A stretch of 64,000 bases of DNA from PFL25 sp046260155 (GCA_046260155.1 JBJYXV010000054.1:62001-126000); one strand, 5' to 3'. Shown: positions 7,895 to 16,848, counted from the stretch's first letter. The notes: generated from the letters alone by a model not told the origin. Program-made: numbers and translations.

Positions 7895-9223
7895 TCAGGC
7901 CGGAGGTATATTATTGATCTTGTCCAGGACCAATTCATAGTCTGCTGGAAGTTCTACAGGCGGGTTTGCATACTGCTCAATCACAGATTGCAACCGGTGG
8001 TTATGATAATCAATTTTAAATCGCGAAAATTTCAATCCATGTGCGGTTGAGATGACGACTACCCGCTGCTGGGCTTTGATAACGTTCCTCTCAACCAGTT
8101 TGAACAGCGCTGCCAGCGCAACCCCTGTCTGTGGGCAGGCATACAAACCAGTGCGGTCAGCTTGTGCAGCCGCATTAGCAATTTCTGTCTCGCTCGCCTG
8201 CTCTACCACGCCATCAAAGTTCTTTACGATCCTTACCGCGCGTTCGTAGCTCACCGGGTTACCAATCTGGATTGCGCTAGCTATTGTGGTTCCGGCAACA
8301 ACTGGCTCGAGACGATCGAATCCTCTCCTGAAGCTCAGATAAAAGGGATTTGCTTGTTCAGCCTGGGCACAGGCGATGCGCGGCAAGCGGTCGACCAATC
8401 CTAATTCCTTCATCAGCAGGAAACCCTTCCCCAGTGCACTTACATTGCCCAGATTGCCAGCCGGGATAACGACCCAATCCGGTACCTGCCAATCAAGCTG
8501 CTGCGCGATCTCGAAAGCGACCGTCTTCTGCCCTTCGATACGCAGTGAATTCATCGAATTGGCCAGGTACACACCTGGATCTTCCGATATGCGTTGGACG
8601 ATCTGCATACAGCCATCAAAATCTGTATCCAGGGAGAGCACCAGCGCGCCGTTGGAGATTGGCTGAATAAGCTGCTCGGTTGAGACCTTACCGCGCGGAA
8701 GCAGGACCACCGCGGGAATATTTGCTGCAGCAGCATATGCCGCCAGCGCTGCAGAGGTATCCCCAGTCGAAGCACAGGCCAAGGCTTTAATATTTTTCCC
8801 ATCCGCGATCATCTGCTTCACCATCGAAACCAGCACGGTCATACCCAGATCCTTGAACGATCCGGTATGGCTGTTTCCAGATAGCTTAACCCACAGATTT
8901 GGCAAGCCAACCTGCTCTCCCAGCTGGCGGGCATCAAACAAGTTGGTATGCCCTTCATCTAATGAGATTATGTTTTCAGTCCTTAATTGCGGTGCAACCC
9001 ATTCTTTGTACTGCCAAACCCCACTCACAAAGGGATGCTCGGGAGAACGGTTGCGAGCCTCGAAATTCGACTTCCACTGCTCTGCAGTTATTTCTCTTAG
9101 AGCCCCGATATTATGCTGCACATCCAATAATCCCCCACAATTTTCACAGCGATAAACGACATCTTCAAGCGAATACTTGCACCCACATCCCTGGATACAT
9201 TCATACCAGTTGTGAAATTCCAT
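7895..9223 (-). CDS. thrC: Threonine synthase
   Basis: 442 residues. It converts O-phosphohomoserine to threonine with PLP. An N-terminal zinc-ribbon-like Cys set (C9, C13, C15, C26, C29) precedes the fold-type II PLP core. The Schiff-base Lys lies in SGNSHTGSFKDLG (K124), followed by ACASTGDTSAALAAYAA, the phosphate-binding loop of PLP IPAGNLGNVSA, and C-terminal ISTAHGLKFS. This is the longer, archaeal/plant-like class with the metal-ribbon head. It is last in the lysC-asd-HAD-thrC operon; its ribosome site GGGAG overlaps the end of the preceding gene, 3 bases before its ATG. Confidence 0.93.
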   Translation of the reverse strand: MEFHNWYECIQGCGCKYSLEDVVYRCENCGGLLDVQHNIGALREITAEQWKSNFEARNRSPEHPFVSGVWQYKEWVAPQLRTENIISLDEGHTNLFDARQLGEQVGLPNLWVKLSGNSHTGSFKDLGMTVLVSMVKQMIADGKNIKALACASTGDTSAALAAYAAAANIPAVVLLPRGKVSTEQLIQPISNGALVLSLDTDFDGCMQIVQRISEDPGVYLANSMNSLRIEGQKTVAFEIAQQLDWQVPDWVVIPAGNLGNVSALGKGFLLMKELGLVDRLPRIACAQAEQANPFYLSFRRGFDRLEPVVAGTTIASAIQIGNPVSYERAVRIVKNFDGVVEQASETEIANAAAQADRTGLYACPQTGVALAALFKLVERNVIKAQQRVVVISTAHGLKFSRFKIDYHNHRLQSVIEQYANPPVELPADYELVLDKINNIPPA

Positions 9224-9226
9224 ATT

Positions 9227-10357
9227 TTATTCTCCCACGATATCCGTTTTTACACGGTGGATCGCCGCATATCCCCGGGAAGTTAAATCCAGTGTGGGAA
9301 TCGAAGCTTCATCAGGTTTATCTGACAGGCCGAACAAGAGTGCTCCCTGTTCACGCCATTCAAGAGCTGCCTGGCGAACCTCCTGGGTGATGGTGATCTC
9401 TACTTGAAGCAATTCCTCGACCGGGATACCTGCTGGCATATGACCCATGCGGGAAACAGTTTGTTTGAACTCTTCCTGACGAAATTTTTTAAATGGGGTT
9501 GGATCTCCTTTATTAACTAAGGAAAAGAAATCATCATGCACCCTGCCTAGTTTAAATGGAAGGTTCTTCTTATTTTCTTCGCTATAGCGAAGAAACTGGT
9601 GAAAGGTAGCCATTCTCCCATCCGCAACATCTTCCACAAGTGCCTCCAGGCTGGTGAGCCCACCTCCAAGTATCATGCAGATATATACCAGGTAATCCTG
9701 GTTATCCGCAGTGAAGGTGTGGAATTCTGGTTGGTTCAGGCACTGGTACGCTGTTGAGAAAACCTGGGGGTCGAAATCATCACCCAATAGTTCGCGAATG
9801 GTTTGGGTTGCTGCATCGATACGCACCCGATCGATCACTTTGTCATTACGTCCCCGGGCTCCCAGGGCGGTCTTGTCTAAATCGATCAGCACCGCGGCCT
9901 GGCCATCTATGGGAAAATTCAGCTGCGCGCAGGTATCCTTGAACTGATCCAATGCAGACCAGCGATTGGCAACAACTATCTTGCCTGGGTGTTTCTCTTC
10001 CACCTCAAACTGGACAGGCTCAATACTTTCAGCTGCAATAAAGGCCATCCCATCCCAATCACCAGCCCGGCAGATATTCTGGAAAGCCATACCATCGTTG
10101 AGATGTGTATCCCCGATGAAAATCACTCTTTTAATTGCCGACCCGGGATTGGTTTGTCTTGCAATGTATTTAAGTATGAGCGCAACCACGCCAGCATATT
10201 CAGCAGTCGTCTTGCGTGGTATGCGGTTGGTCGATAAACCTGCTTCTTCCCAAATATCCGGCAAGCCTGGAATACTTGGATCGACTGGGACCAGGTTGCG
10301 GTAAGTGATATTGTCCCCTAAAAATTCGCTCAGCGCTGAACTACCGTAATTTTTCAC
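9227..10357 (-). CDS. HAD-like protein of unknown function in the threonine operon
   Basis: 376 residues, not assigned to a family. HAD-phosphatase-like motifs are visible but out of the usual order: IGDTHLND (81-88), resembling motif IV, comes first; DLDKTALG (159-166), a motif I nucleophile site, is in the middle; and LLFGLSDKPDEAS (about 340-352), resembling motif II, is near the end. That would be a circular permutation of the HAD core with a helical insert of about 170 residues. It sits between asd and thrC. No homoserine kinase gene is in the window, so a role in phosphohomoserine metabolism is possible but unproven. The start GTG at 10357 has AAAGG upstream. Confidence 0.6.
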   Translation of the reverse strand: MKNYGSSALSEFLGDNITYRNLVPVDPSIPGLPDIWEEAGLSTNRIPRKTTAEYAGVVALILKYIARQTNPGSAIKRVIFIGDTHLNDGMAFQNICRAGDWDGMAFIAAESIEPVQFEVEEKHPGKIVVANRWSALDQFKDTCAQLNFPIDGQAAVLIDLDKTALGARGRNDKVIDRVRIDAATQTIRELLGDDFDPQVFSTAYQCLNQPEFHTFTADNQDYLVYICMILGGGLTSLEALVEDVADGRMATFHQFLRYSEENKKNLPFKLGRVHDDFFSLVNKGDPTPFKKFRQEEFKQTVSRMGHMPAGIPVEELLQVEITITQEVRQAALEWREQGALLFGLSDKPDEASIPTLDLTSRGYAAIHRVKTDIVGE

Positions 10358-10388
10358 TGCTTTTAGCCTTTAAGTTAAAAATTTCTGG

Positions 10389-11435
10389 TCAAACATATCC
10401 CTCTGCCACGAGCAGCTCTGCATTCAGGATCGAACCACTCGCAGCGCCACGCAGAGTGTTGTGAACAACGCTGATCATGCGCAGATCCAAAATGGGGCAA
10501 GGATGTATGCTGCCAACCGTCACTGCCATTCCATCAGAGGCAGCCCGGTCGCGCCGCGGTTGAGGCCGGTCCAATTCACTTCTGACCAAGATCGACTCTG
10601 CAGGCGCGCTGGGCAGCCCGGGTACGGGACTGGATGCACGAAAATCCGCCATTACCCTGGCTGCTTCTTCTGGTGAAGCAGGGCGTTCGAATTTTATTGC
10701 CATGTTCACTGTATGCCCATCTATGACTGGCACACGATTGGTCTGCACACTGAGTTCTATCTCAGCTGAAATTCTCTGACCTGCTTTCATTTGACCGAGC
10801 AGTAAGCGAGATTCTTGCTGAATTTTCTCAGCCTCGCCGGGAATGTTCGGGAGTATATTACCGACAATATCCAAGTAAGGCACACCCGGATAGCCTGCCC
10901 CTGAGACTGCCTGCAGGGTTGTGACAAACACCTGGGTAACTCCGAAAGCATCATCCAGCGGCTTCAGCGGCATGACCAGGCCCGTTGTTGTACAGTTGGG
11001 GCTGGTGACCAACAAACCCGACCATCCTCGATTAACCCGCTGGCGTTCAAGCAATGCTAGGTGATCGCTGTTTACTTCCGGGATGATCAGTGGCACATCA
11101 GGTTCCTGTCTGAAAGCAGATGCATTCGAACAAACAATATACCCTGCCTCAGCCATGGACGGCTCAACCTGTTGGGCAATCCTGGAGGGGAGAGCTGAAA
11201 ATACAATCCTGCCAGGAAGGGATGTGCCCGTTTTACTAACCACCATTTCGCTAACAATTTCAGGTGCTTCCTCATCCAAGATCCAGCGGCAAACGTCCTT
11301 GTATCGTCCTCCTGCCGTGCGCTCAGATCCGGTTATCGCGCTGATCTCGAACCAGGGATGTTCAGCAAGCAGCTGCACGAACCGCTGACCAACGGCGCCA
11401 GTCGCCCCCAGGATAGCAACGGGAATTTTATCCAT
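10389..11435 (-). CDS. asd: Aspartate-semialdehyde dehydrogenase
   Basis: 348 residues from the chosen start. It reduces aspartyl phosphate to aspartate semialdehyde with NADPH, the branch point to Lys, Thr and Met. NADP-binding ILGATGAVGQ is at 8-17, the catalytic Cys is in SPNCTTT (C148), and the acid/base His is in VIDGHTVNM. The SPNCTTTGLVMPLKPL version and overall length fit the archaeal/fungal branch of the family. The frame is open further upstream, but ATG 11435 follows AAGGAGG with 9-base spacing and gives the usual N terminus. Its ATG overlaps the lysC stop by 8 bases (ATGGATAA), a coupling arrangement. Confidence 0.93.
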   Translation of the reverse strand: MDKIPVAILGATGAVGQRFVQLLAEHPWFEISAITGSERTAGGRYKDVCRWILDEEAPEIVSEMVVSKTGTSLPGRIVFSALPSRIAQQVEPSMAEAGYIVCSNASAFRQEPDVPLIIPEVNSDHLALLERQRVNRGWSGLLVTSPNCTTTGLVMPLKPLDDAFGVTQVFVTTLQAVSGAGYPGVPYLDIVGNILPNIPGEAEKIQQESRLLLGQMKAGQRISAEIELSVQTNRVPVIDGHTVNMAIKFERPASPEEAARVMADFRASSPVPGLPSAPAESILVRSELDRPQPRRDRAASDGMAVTVGSIHPCPILDLRMISVVHNTLRGAASGSILNAELLVAEGYV

Positions 11436-12837
11436 TGAGGATGACCTCCTTGTGAATTTTTTGCATAGCTTGATCTGCATCCCCAGCAGCAACTACGATC
11501 GAGATACTATATTCAGAGGAGCCCTGAGCGATGGCAATCACGTTAATCTCTGCTTCTCCCAGTGCACTGAAGACGCGTCCGGCAATTCCTGGCGTATGGC
11601 GCAATCCCGCACCAACCGCAGTGACAATGACAACATCGGGCTGTGCCCAGACCCGATCAATGTCCCTGCGGGAAAGTTCGAGCTCCATTTCGGATTCGAT
11701 CGATTGAACAACTGATGGAACAGCCTGCGTGGGTATTACAAAACAAATCGATTGTTCAGAAGAAGCCTGCGAGATCATCAATACGCTTGCGCCCTGCCTG
11801 GCGACCGCAGCAAAAGTGCGCGCCGCAATGCCCGGAATACCCAACATTCCGCGCCCTTCAACCGTAACCAGGCTCAGATTTTGGATAGTTGAGATCGCTG
11901 TCACTTTTCCAGAAACAATGGGCCTTGAGCGGCTGACTCTCGTTCCCCGGGACTCCGGGTTAAAGGTGTTCTTAACCCAAAGGGGAATGTCACGTTCAAT
12001 AATCGGCCTCAGTGTCTTGGGGTGAAGAACTTTCGCACCAAAATAAGCCAGTTCACTTACTTCGTTAAATGATAGTTCGGGGATGACGCGTGCTTCCGGC
12101 ACAATCCGTGGATCAGCTGTCATAATCCCATCAACATCAGTCCAGGTCCACACTTCGCTCGCATCCAGGCAATCCCCCAGAATGGATGCGGTATAGTCGC
12201 TACCGCCGCGGCCTAAAGTTGTAATTACCCCATCCTGTGTGGCAGCGACAAAACCGGTCACTACCGGAATCAGATTATTTTCCAGTAAAGGCAACAGTTC
12301 TTGATGCACCCTTTGCCGCGTAGCTTGTTCGATTGGATTCGCTTTTTGGAAAGTTGAATCCGTAACGATCAGCCGGGCAGCATCCACCGCCTGAGCGGCG
12401 ATTCCTCCCTCGCGCAAGGCAGCAGCTACCAGTGGGGCATTCATCCGTTCTCCCAGGGAGCTGATGGTATCCATGCCGCGCGGGGTGACCTCACCAAGCA
12501 CATGGATACTGCGGCAGTAAGCACCCAATTCTTCAATAAGACCATCAATCTGCGTTGACAGCCCCTGGATTTCTACCTGGTCAGCCAGAATATCATCCAT
12601 CATGTCGTGATGGCGGGATTTGAGTTGCCCAATCAGGGATTGGTATTGCGTTTCGTCCCCATCAACAGCTGCCTCTGCACATTGAATCAAGGTATCAGTG
12701 ACACCTCGCATGGCTGAAACCACGACGACCACCCGGTCTGACTGCTGGACGGATGACGCGACAATCCCCTTTACCTGTTGGATCGCTTGTGGGCTGCCAA
12801 CGGAAGTGCCTCCAAATTTCATTACCAGGGTCGACAT
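11428..12837 (-). CDS. lysC: Aspartate kinase
   Basis: 469 residues. It phosphorylates aspartate, the first step of Lys/Thr/Met synthesis. The kinase domain starts with MKFGGTSVG (6-14), continues with the catalytic VVVVSAMRGVTD, EVTPRGMDTISSLGER and TLGRGGSDYTAS, and closes with the regulatory substrate region TDVDGIMTADPR. Two C-terminal ACT repeats follow (about 320-385 and 400-469; the second contains GLRHTPGIAGRVFSAL), the usual site of Lys or Thr feedback. The monofunctional length excludes a fused homoserine dehydrogenase. ATG 12837 follows GGAG at 8 bases; an in-frame TTG 15 bases upstream is less likely. First gene of its operon. Confidence 0.94.
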   Translation of the reverse strand: MSTLVMKFGGTSVGSPQAIQQVKGIVASSVQQSDRVVVVVSAMRGVTDTLIQCAEAAVDGDETQYQSLIGQLKSRHHDMMDDILADQVEIQGLSTQIDGLIEELGAYCRSIHVLGEVTPRGMDTISSLGERMNAPLVAAALREGGIAAQAVDAARLIVTDSTFQKANPIEQATRQRVHQELLPLLENNLIPVVTGFVAATQDGVITTLGRGGSDYTASILGDCLDASEVWTWTDVDGIMTADPRIVPEARVIPELSFNEVSELAYFGAKVLHPKTLRPIIERDIPLWVKNTFNPESRGTRVSRSRPIVSGKVTAISTIQNLSLVTVEGRGMLGIPGIAARTFAAVARQGASVLMISQASSEQSICFVIPTQAVPSVVQSIESEMELELSRRDIDRVWAQPDVVIVTAVGAGLRHTPGIAGRVFSALGEAEINVIAIAQGSSEYSISIVVAAGDADQAMQKIHKEVILNG

Positions 12838-13156
12838 TGGTGAAATCTCCAAATTGTTGTGTGCAAGTTAAAATCTGCTAATTTTAAACTGCATTAATCA
12901 CATACTAGGTAATTTACTTCGATCCTCTGAATGACGTTCAATCAGTAAGCACGATCCTATTTGAAAATAATTCCATTGATTATACTCGTAAGCACTTCAG
13001 GATAATTACCAATCATGCTCACTGGTATGTTTCGCATTATTTGCGCGAGAGGCATATGACCATTCTGCATGCTATAATTTCAGATCATTCATCTGCAATT
13101 GAACGATCATTACCTCGTCTTACGAAGTATCAACCATTACAAACTGACCTTGAAAC
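12838..13156. other. Divergent intergenic region between lysC and the PucR gene
   Basis: About 320 AT-rich bases carrying promoters in both directions. Toward the PucR gene, TGC-TATAAT (13070-13078) is an extended -10. Toward lysC, a TATAAT on the minus strand (12984-12979) is the best candidate, with no good -35. I found no lysine riboswitch-like folds, T-box, leader peptide or terminator hairpin in front of lysC, unlike the two other amino acid operons here. Confidence 0.45.
13070..13078 (+). promoter_or_regulatory. Extended -10 promoter for PucR-family gene
   Basis: TGC followed by TATAAT, the extended -10 form, with no clear -35 at 17 bases. Predicted start is near 13085, about 70 bases before the ATG at 13157. 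Confidence 0.5.
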
Positions 13157-14740
13157 ATGGACACGTCTCCTTCCAGCATAAACCAAATTGCTCGCCTTGC
13201 ATTTTCCCAGCCTTTGCAATGGCTCTCACCAGCACCAGGTGAGAGAGAATCCATTGGCTGGATAAGCATATCTCTGGAAGAAACCAGTCCAGGGGATCTG
13301 CTCCTGGCACCATCTGGAGCAGCCAGCAGTGATTATCTCAAAATTGCCCAAGAGAAGAACGCCTGTGCGGTTCTCTTTCTTGGGAAAAAACCTCCCAAGA
13401 AGGTAGCCATCCCTGTTGGACTGCCGGTAGCAGTGTTGGCTGGAAAATATGATCTCAAGAAAACACAGCGCTTATTACTCACAATGCTGATCAACCAGCG
13501 TGCAGCATTGCAGGAACGGGGTGCCAGGATTTATGCCCAACTCACACAAATTGAAGCGGAAAACGTAGGTTTAGAAGGCCTGGTAAAAACCATGGCCGAC
13601 ATATCCGGAAAAGGCGTCCTAGTACAGGATAAAAGAGGATATATTCTTGTTGAATGCGCTTCGTCTGCTTTGGCAACCATCTGGGAAGACATCGTTAATA
13701 AATTGGGTTCTTTGGATTCGCTGCCGGAACCACTTCAAGATCGCCACTTGGCTGGAAGCCAGCCATCCATTTTTAACCAGGATCTACCAGGCAGTTTAAC
13801 CCGACTGGTTGCACCGATCATAGTTGGGGATGTCGCCCGCGGGTACCTCTCGCTGATTGGCGTGGGCGGCGAGATGGATGAATTAGATCATCTTGTTACC
13901 GAGCAAGGTGTCCGAGTTTGTGCTCTCGAGATGTCGCGTGCCAAGGCGATCAGGGAAGCAGAAAAACGGCTAAAGGGGGATCTATTAACAGTTTTACTCC
14001 AGGAGGATCTTTCACCACGCGATTCGCAGCTCTGGGCTCAAGCCGTCGGTTTGGACTTATACAAGGAGCATATCGGCCTTCGTTTTACCTGGGATTCACC
14101 TTCACCTCCGTCCCGCAGGCGATTGGAAACGATCGTAAATGGAGAGATCAAGCGTTTGGCATTGAAGGCCATCCTCAGCCCCATGGGCATTGAAATTGTA
14201 TGCTTTGTTGAAATTGATCCTGGATTTCCAAGACCAACTGCAGCTTTAGCGTTTGGCCAGGCTGTCGTAGATCAAGGTCACAAAGAGTACCCAGAAGCTC
14301 CGATCCGCTGTGGTGTTGGGACACCGGCCCGGGAGCTACCAGCCTGGCGGGATTCGTTCAGCCAGGCGGGACAGGCACTCGAAATGGCACGGCGTTTCAA
14401 GGAAGATAAAATTCAATTTTTTCCAGATTTATCGGTCTACCGGTTGCTGTTCCAGCTCGAACACAATCCTGCTTTGATCGTCTTCCAAGAGCAGATATTG
14501 GGACCCCTGCTGGCACATGACAGTGCCCAGGAATTCCTGCAAACCCTGGAAGTGTATTTTGAGCATAATGGCAGCTTGACCCAGGCCTCCGAAGCCTTAT
14601 TCATCCACCGCAACACACTCATTTACCGTCTAGAGCGAATTTGCGATATTGCCGGATTGGACCTCGAGAAGCCAGAAACCAGACTGGCAGTTGAATTGGC
14701 TCTTCACATACAGCGCATGCTGGGGGGTACAAGAAGGTAG
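13157..14740 (+). CDS. PucR/CdaR-family transcriptional regulator
   Basis: 527 residues. The last 60 residues hold the PucR helix-turn-helix: YFEHNGSLTQASEALFIHRN followed by TLIYRLERICDIAGLDLE. Ahead of it, about residues 270-400 form the GGDEF-like CdaR region (EAEKRLKGDLLTVLLQEDL onward, CGVGTPARELPAWRDSFSQAGQA). The N-terminal half is a ligand-sensing part including a GAF-like segment (GKGVLVQDKRGYILVE, residues about 152-167). Members activate catabolic or biosynthetic genes in response to small molecules. It lies between the divergent aspartate operon and the branched-chain operon, so either is a plausible target, but this is position only. Confidence 0.85.
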   Translation: MDTSPSSINQIARLAFSQPLQWLSPAPGERESIGWISISLEETSPGDLLLAPSGAASSDYLKIAQEKNACAVLFLGKKPPKKVAIPVGLPVAVLAGKYDLKKTQRLLLTMLINQRAALQERGARIYAQLTQIEAENVGLEGLVKTMADISGKGVLVQDKRGYILVECASSALATIWEDIVNKLGSLDSLPEPLQDRHLAGSQPSIFNQDLPGSLTRLVAPIIVGDVARGYLSLIGVGGEMDELDHLVTEQGVRVCALEMSRAKAIREAEKRLKGDLLTVLLQEDLSPRDSQLWAQAVGLDLYKEHIGLRFTWDSPSPPSRRRLETIVNGEIKRLALKAILSPMGIEIVCFVEIDPGFPRPTAALAFGQAVVDQGHKEYPEAPIRCGVGTPARELPAWRDSFSQAGQALEMARRFKEDKIQFFPDLSVYRLLFQLEHNPALIVFQEQILGPLLAHDSAQEFLQTLEVYFEHNGSLTQASEALFIHRNTLIYRLERICDIAGLDLEKPETRLAVELALHIQRMLGGTRR

Positions 14741-14823
14741 TTGCCCTCAGTACTCCAGGTTTCGAAATTCTCTATTCTCTCCCTGCATTTGGAAAAAATT
14801 ACAAAAAGGGTGACTTATTTTCG

Positions 14824-14852
14824 TTAACTTTTCCAATAGACAGATATAAATT
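14824..14852 (+). promoter_or_regulatory. Possible promoter of the ilv leader
   Basis: TTAACT (14824-14829), 17-base spacer, TAAATT (14847-14852). Each hexamer matches consensus at 4 of 6 positions. It would start the message near 14859, ahead of the leader ribosome site at 14879. Confidence 0.35.
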
Positions 14853-14895
14853 ATTTGTGTAAACTACCTTTTACTTGCAAGGAAACTTATTAAAC

Positions 14896-15006
14896 ATGCC
14901 TATCAATTTACTCGCTCTTATTCTGGTTGTAATTATTTTGGTCCTCATACTGGGAATTGAGAACCCACTAACCCTTTGGGCAGCCAGAGCTACGAGCAGA
15001 GTATAG
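14896..15006 (+). CDS. Branched-chain amino acid leader peptide (attenuator control peptide)
   Basis: A 36-residue frame, ATG 14896 to TAG 15004-15006, preceded by AAGGAA (14879-14884). The peptide contains 19 Leu/Ile/Val out of 36, with the run LLALILVVIILVLIL at residues 5-19. It ends 32 bases before a strong terminator hairpin that lies directly in front of ilvD. This is the standard layout of ribosome-mediated attenuation: a shortage of charged Leu, Ile or Val tRNA stalls the ribosome in the run and changes downstream folding. The alternative, a tiny membrane peptide, is less likely given the terminator and the position. Confidence 0.83.
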   Translation: MPINLLALILVVIILVLILGIENPLTLWAARATSRV

Positions 15007-15050
15007 GCTCAGCAAGAAAGACACCCCTAGTTTGAACCAGGACTGCCCAA
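14976..15050 (+). promoter_or_regulatory. Antiterminator pairing of the ilv attenuator
   Basis: TTGGGCAG (14976-14983, inside the leader reading frame) is perfectly complementary to CTGCCCAA (15043-15050), which overlaps the 5' arm of the terminator. Forming this 8-bp stem excludes the terminator. I could not find an equally clear upstream stem that would sequester 14976-14983, so the pause hairpin remains undefined. Confidence 0.65.
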
Positions 15051-15073
15051 CAAAGGCAGTCCTTTTTCTTTTT
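15039..15073 (+). terminator. ilv operon attenuator (intrinsic terminator before ilvD)
   Basis: AGGACTGCC (15039-15047), 7-base loop CAACAAA, GGCAGTCCT (15055-15063), then a T-rich tract TTTTTCTTTTT (to 15073). The ilvD start follows within about 12 bases, so termination here blocks the whole operon. Confidence 0.9.
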
Positions 15074-15084
15074 CGGTGATGATT

Positions 15085-16749
15085 ATGCGATCGGACCAGA
15101 TAAAAAAAGGATACCAGCGATCCCCCCACCGGGCACTGCTCAAGGCTACTGGATTGAGGGATGAAGATTTTTCGAAACCTTTCATCGCTATCGTCAACTC
15201 GTATGTCGACATCGTTCCGGGACATGTTCACCTGCAGTCATTTGGCCAGATCGTTAAACAAGCTGTCCGAGATGCAGGCGGCATCCCTTTCGAGTTCAAT
15301 ACGATTGGAGTAGATGATGGTATCGCCATGGGGCATGCCGGGATGAAATTCAGCCTGCCATCCCGGGAATTGATCGCGGATAGTGTTGAAACCATGATCC
15401 AGGCTCACCAGTTCGACGGCATGGTCTGCATCCCGAACTGCGACAAGATCGTACCTGGAATGATCATGGCCGCCTTGCGGGTGGATATTCCCGCAATTTT
15501 TATCTCCGGTGGACCGATGCCAGCTGGAAAGACCCCGCAGGGTGAAACGATCGACCTGATCTCTGTCTTTGAAGGAGTAGGCGCGTATCAAGCAGGCACG
15601 ATCGATGAACAACGACTGAAAACCCTGGAGGATTTTGCCTGCCCCGCTTGTGGGTCGTGTTCCGGACTCTTCACTGCGAACTCCATGAACTGCCTGTTAG
15701 AAGTGCTGGGACTAGCACTTCCATTTAACGGTTCCGCCCTCGCGTTGAGCCAGGAGCGCGAAGCCCTCGCCCAACAGGCAGCCGGACAAATATTGACCCT
15801 GGTTGATATGGATCTAACCCCGCGCAAGGTGGTCAGTGCTGAAGCAATCGATGATGCTTTTGCCCTGGACATGGCGATGGGGGGTAGCACAAATACAGTA
15901 CTCCACACGCTGGCATTGGCACATGAAGCGGAGGTAGATTATCCCCTTGAACGGATCAATATGGTTGCTGACCGGGTCCCTTACCTGTGCAAGGTAAGCC
16001 CATCCGGGGAGTGGCACATGGAAGATGTACACCGGGCAGGAGGTATCCCGGCAATATTAAACGAAATTGCCCGCTCGGGAAATACCCTTCACCTGGACCG
16101 CCCCACCGTTTCCGGCAAGCAGCTGGGGGAATCGATAGCAGGATTGAGTGTAAAGGATGAGGATGTGATCCGCCCTCTCGAGAATCCACACAGCCCGAGG
16201 GGAGGTCTGGCGATTTTATTTGGAAACCTGGCTCCCCATGGCGCGGTGATCAAGACCGGAGGTGTTGCCCCCCATATCCGCCGCTTCAGCGGGCCGGCAA
16301 AGATTTTTGAGAGCCAGGAACAAGCTATGCTTGGCATACTAGGGAACCAAGTTCGGGAAGGACAGGTGGTTGTTATTCGTTACGAAGGGCCCCAAGGCGG
16401 TCCAGGAATGCAAGAAATGCTTTCTCCAACCTCAGCTATCATGGGTATGGGATTGGGAGAAAAAGTAGCCTTGATTACCGATGGTCGTTTCTCTGGTGGG
16501 ACGCGCGGTGTTTGCATCGGTCATATCAGCCCCGAAGCAGCTGCCAAGGGACCGCTCGCAGCCCTGCAAGATGGCGATCAAATAGTGATCGATCTTGACA
16601 CACGCAGTCTGGAAGTTGTACTCAGCGAAGAAGTGATTCAAGAACGCACCGCTGCTCTACCACCATTCAAAGCCCAGACGGATAGTTCATGGTTAAAACG
16701 CTACTCTCGCATGGTAACCAGTGCAAGCAGCGGAGCAGTTTTAATATAA
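15085..16749 (+). CDS. ilvD: Dihydroxy-acid dehydratase
   Basis: 554 residues. It dehydrates 2,3-dihydroxy-isovalerate and its methylvalerate homologue, the third common step of Val/Ile synthesis, using an Fe-S cluster. Visible: N-terminal MRSDQIKKGYQRSPHRALL, the cluster Cys in CIPNCDKIVPGM, CPACGSCSGLFTANSMNC, the magnesium site and C-terminal TDGRFSGGTRGVCIGHISPEA. MRSD is the normal family start, so I take ATG 15085 rather than GTG 15076 or ATG 15079; the ribosome site (GGTGAT) is weak and directly abuts the attenuator T-tract. First structural gene of the branched-chain operon. Confidence 0.96.
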   Translation: MRSDQIKKGYQRSPHRALLKATGLRDEDFSKPFIAIVNSYVDIVPGHVHLQSFGQIVKQAVRDAGGIPFEFNTIGVDDGIAMGHAGMKFSLPSRELIADSVETMIQAHQFDGMVCIPNCDKIVPGMIMAALRVDIPAIFISGGPMPAGKTPQGETIDLISVFEGVGAYQAGTIDEQRLKTLEDFACPACGSCSGLFTANSMNCLLEVLGLALPFNGSALALSQEREALAQQAAGQILTLVDMDLTPRKVVSAEAIDDAFALDMAMGGSTNTVLHTLALAHEAEVDYPLERINMVADRVPYLCKVSPSGEWHMEDVHRAGGIPAILNEIARSGNTLHLDRPTVSGKQLGESIAGLSVKDEDVIRPLENPHSPRGGLAILFGNLAPHGAVIKTGGVAPHIRRFSGPAKIFESQEQAMLGILGNQVREGQVVVIRYEGPQGGPGMQEMLSPTSAIMGMGLGEKVALITDGRFSGGTRGVCIGHISPEAAAKGPLAALQDGDQIVIDLDTRSLEVVLSEEVIQERTAALPPFKAQTDSSWLKRYSRMVTSASSGAVLI

Positions 16750-16848
16750 ATCATCTCCAAGTTGACTGGCCTGGCGGTTTACTTGAAACAGAAACAACGT
16801 TCGTCACCAGGATTGAGAACTTATTTATCAGTTAAATGTGAGGTAATT

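Noticed and set aside
12950..13070. Minus-strand frame of about 37 codons before lysC considered as a leader peptide
   Set aside because: It is not enriched in Lys or Thr codons and no terminator or alternative stem lies between it and lysC.
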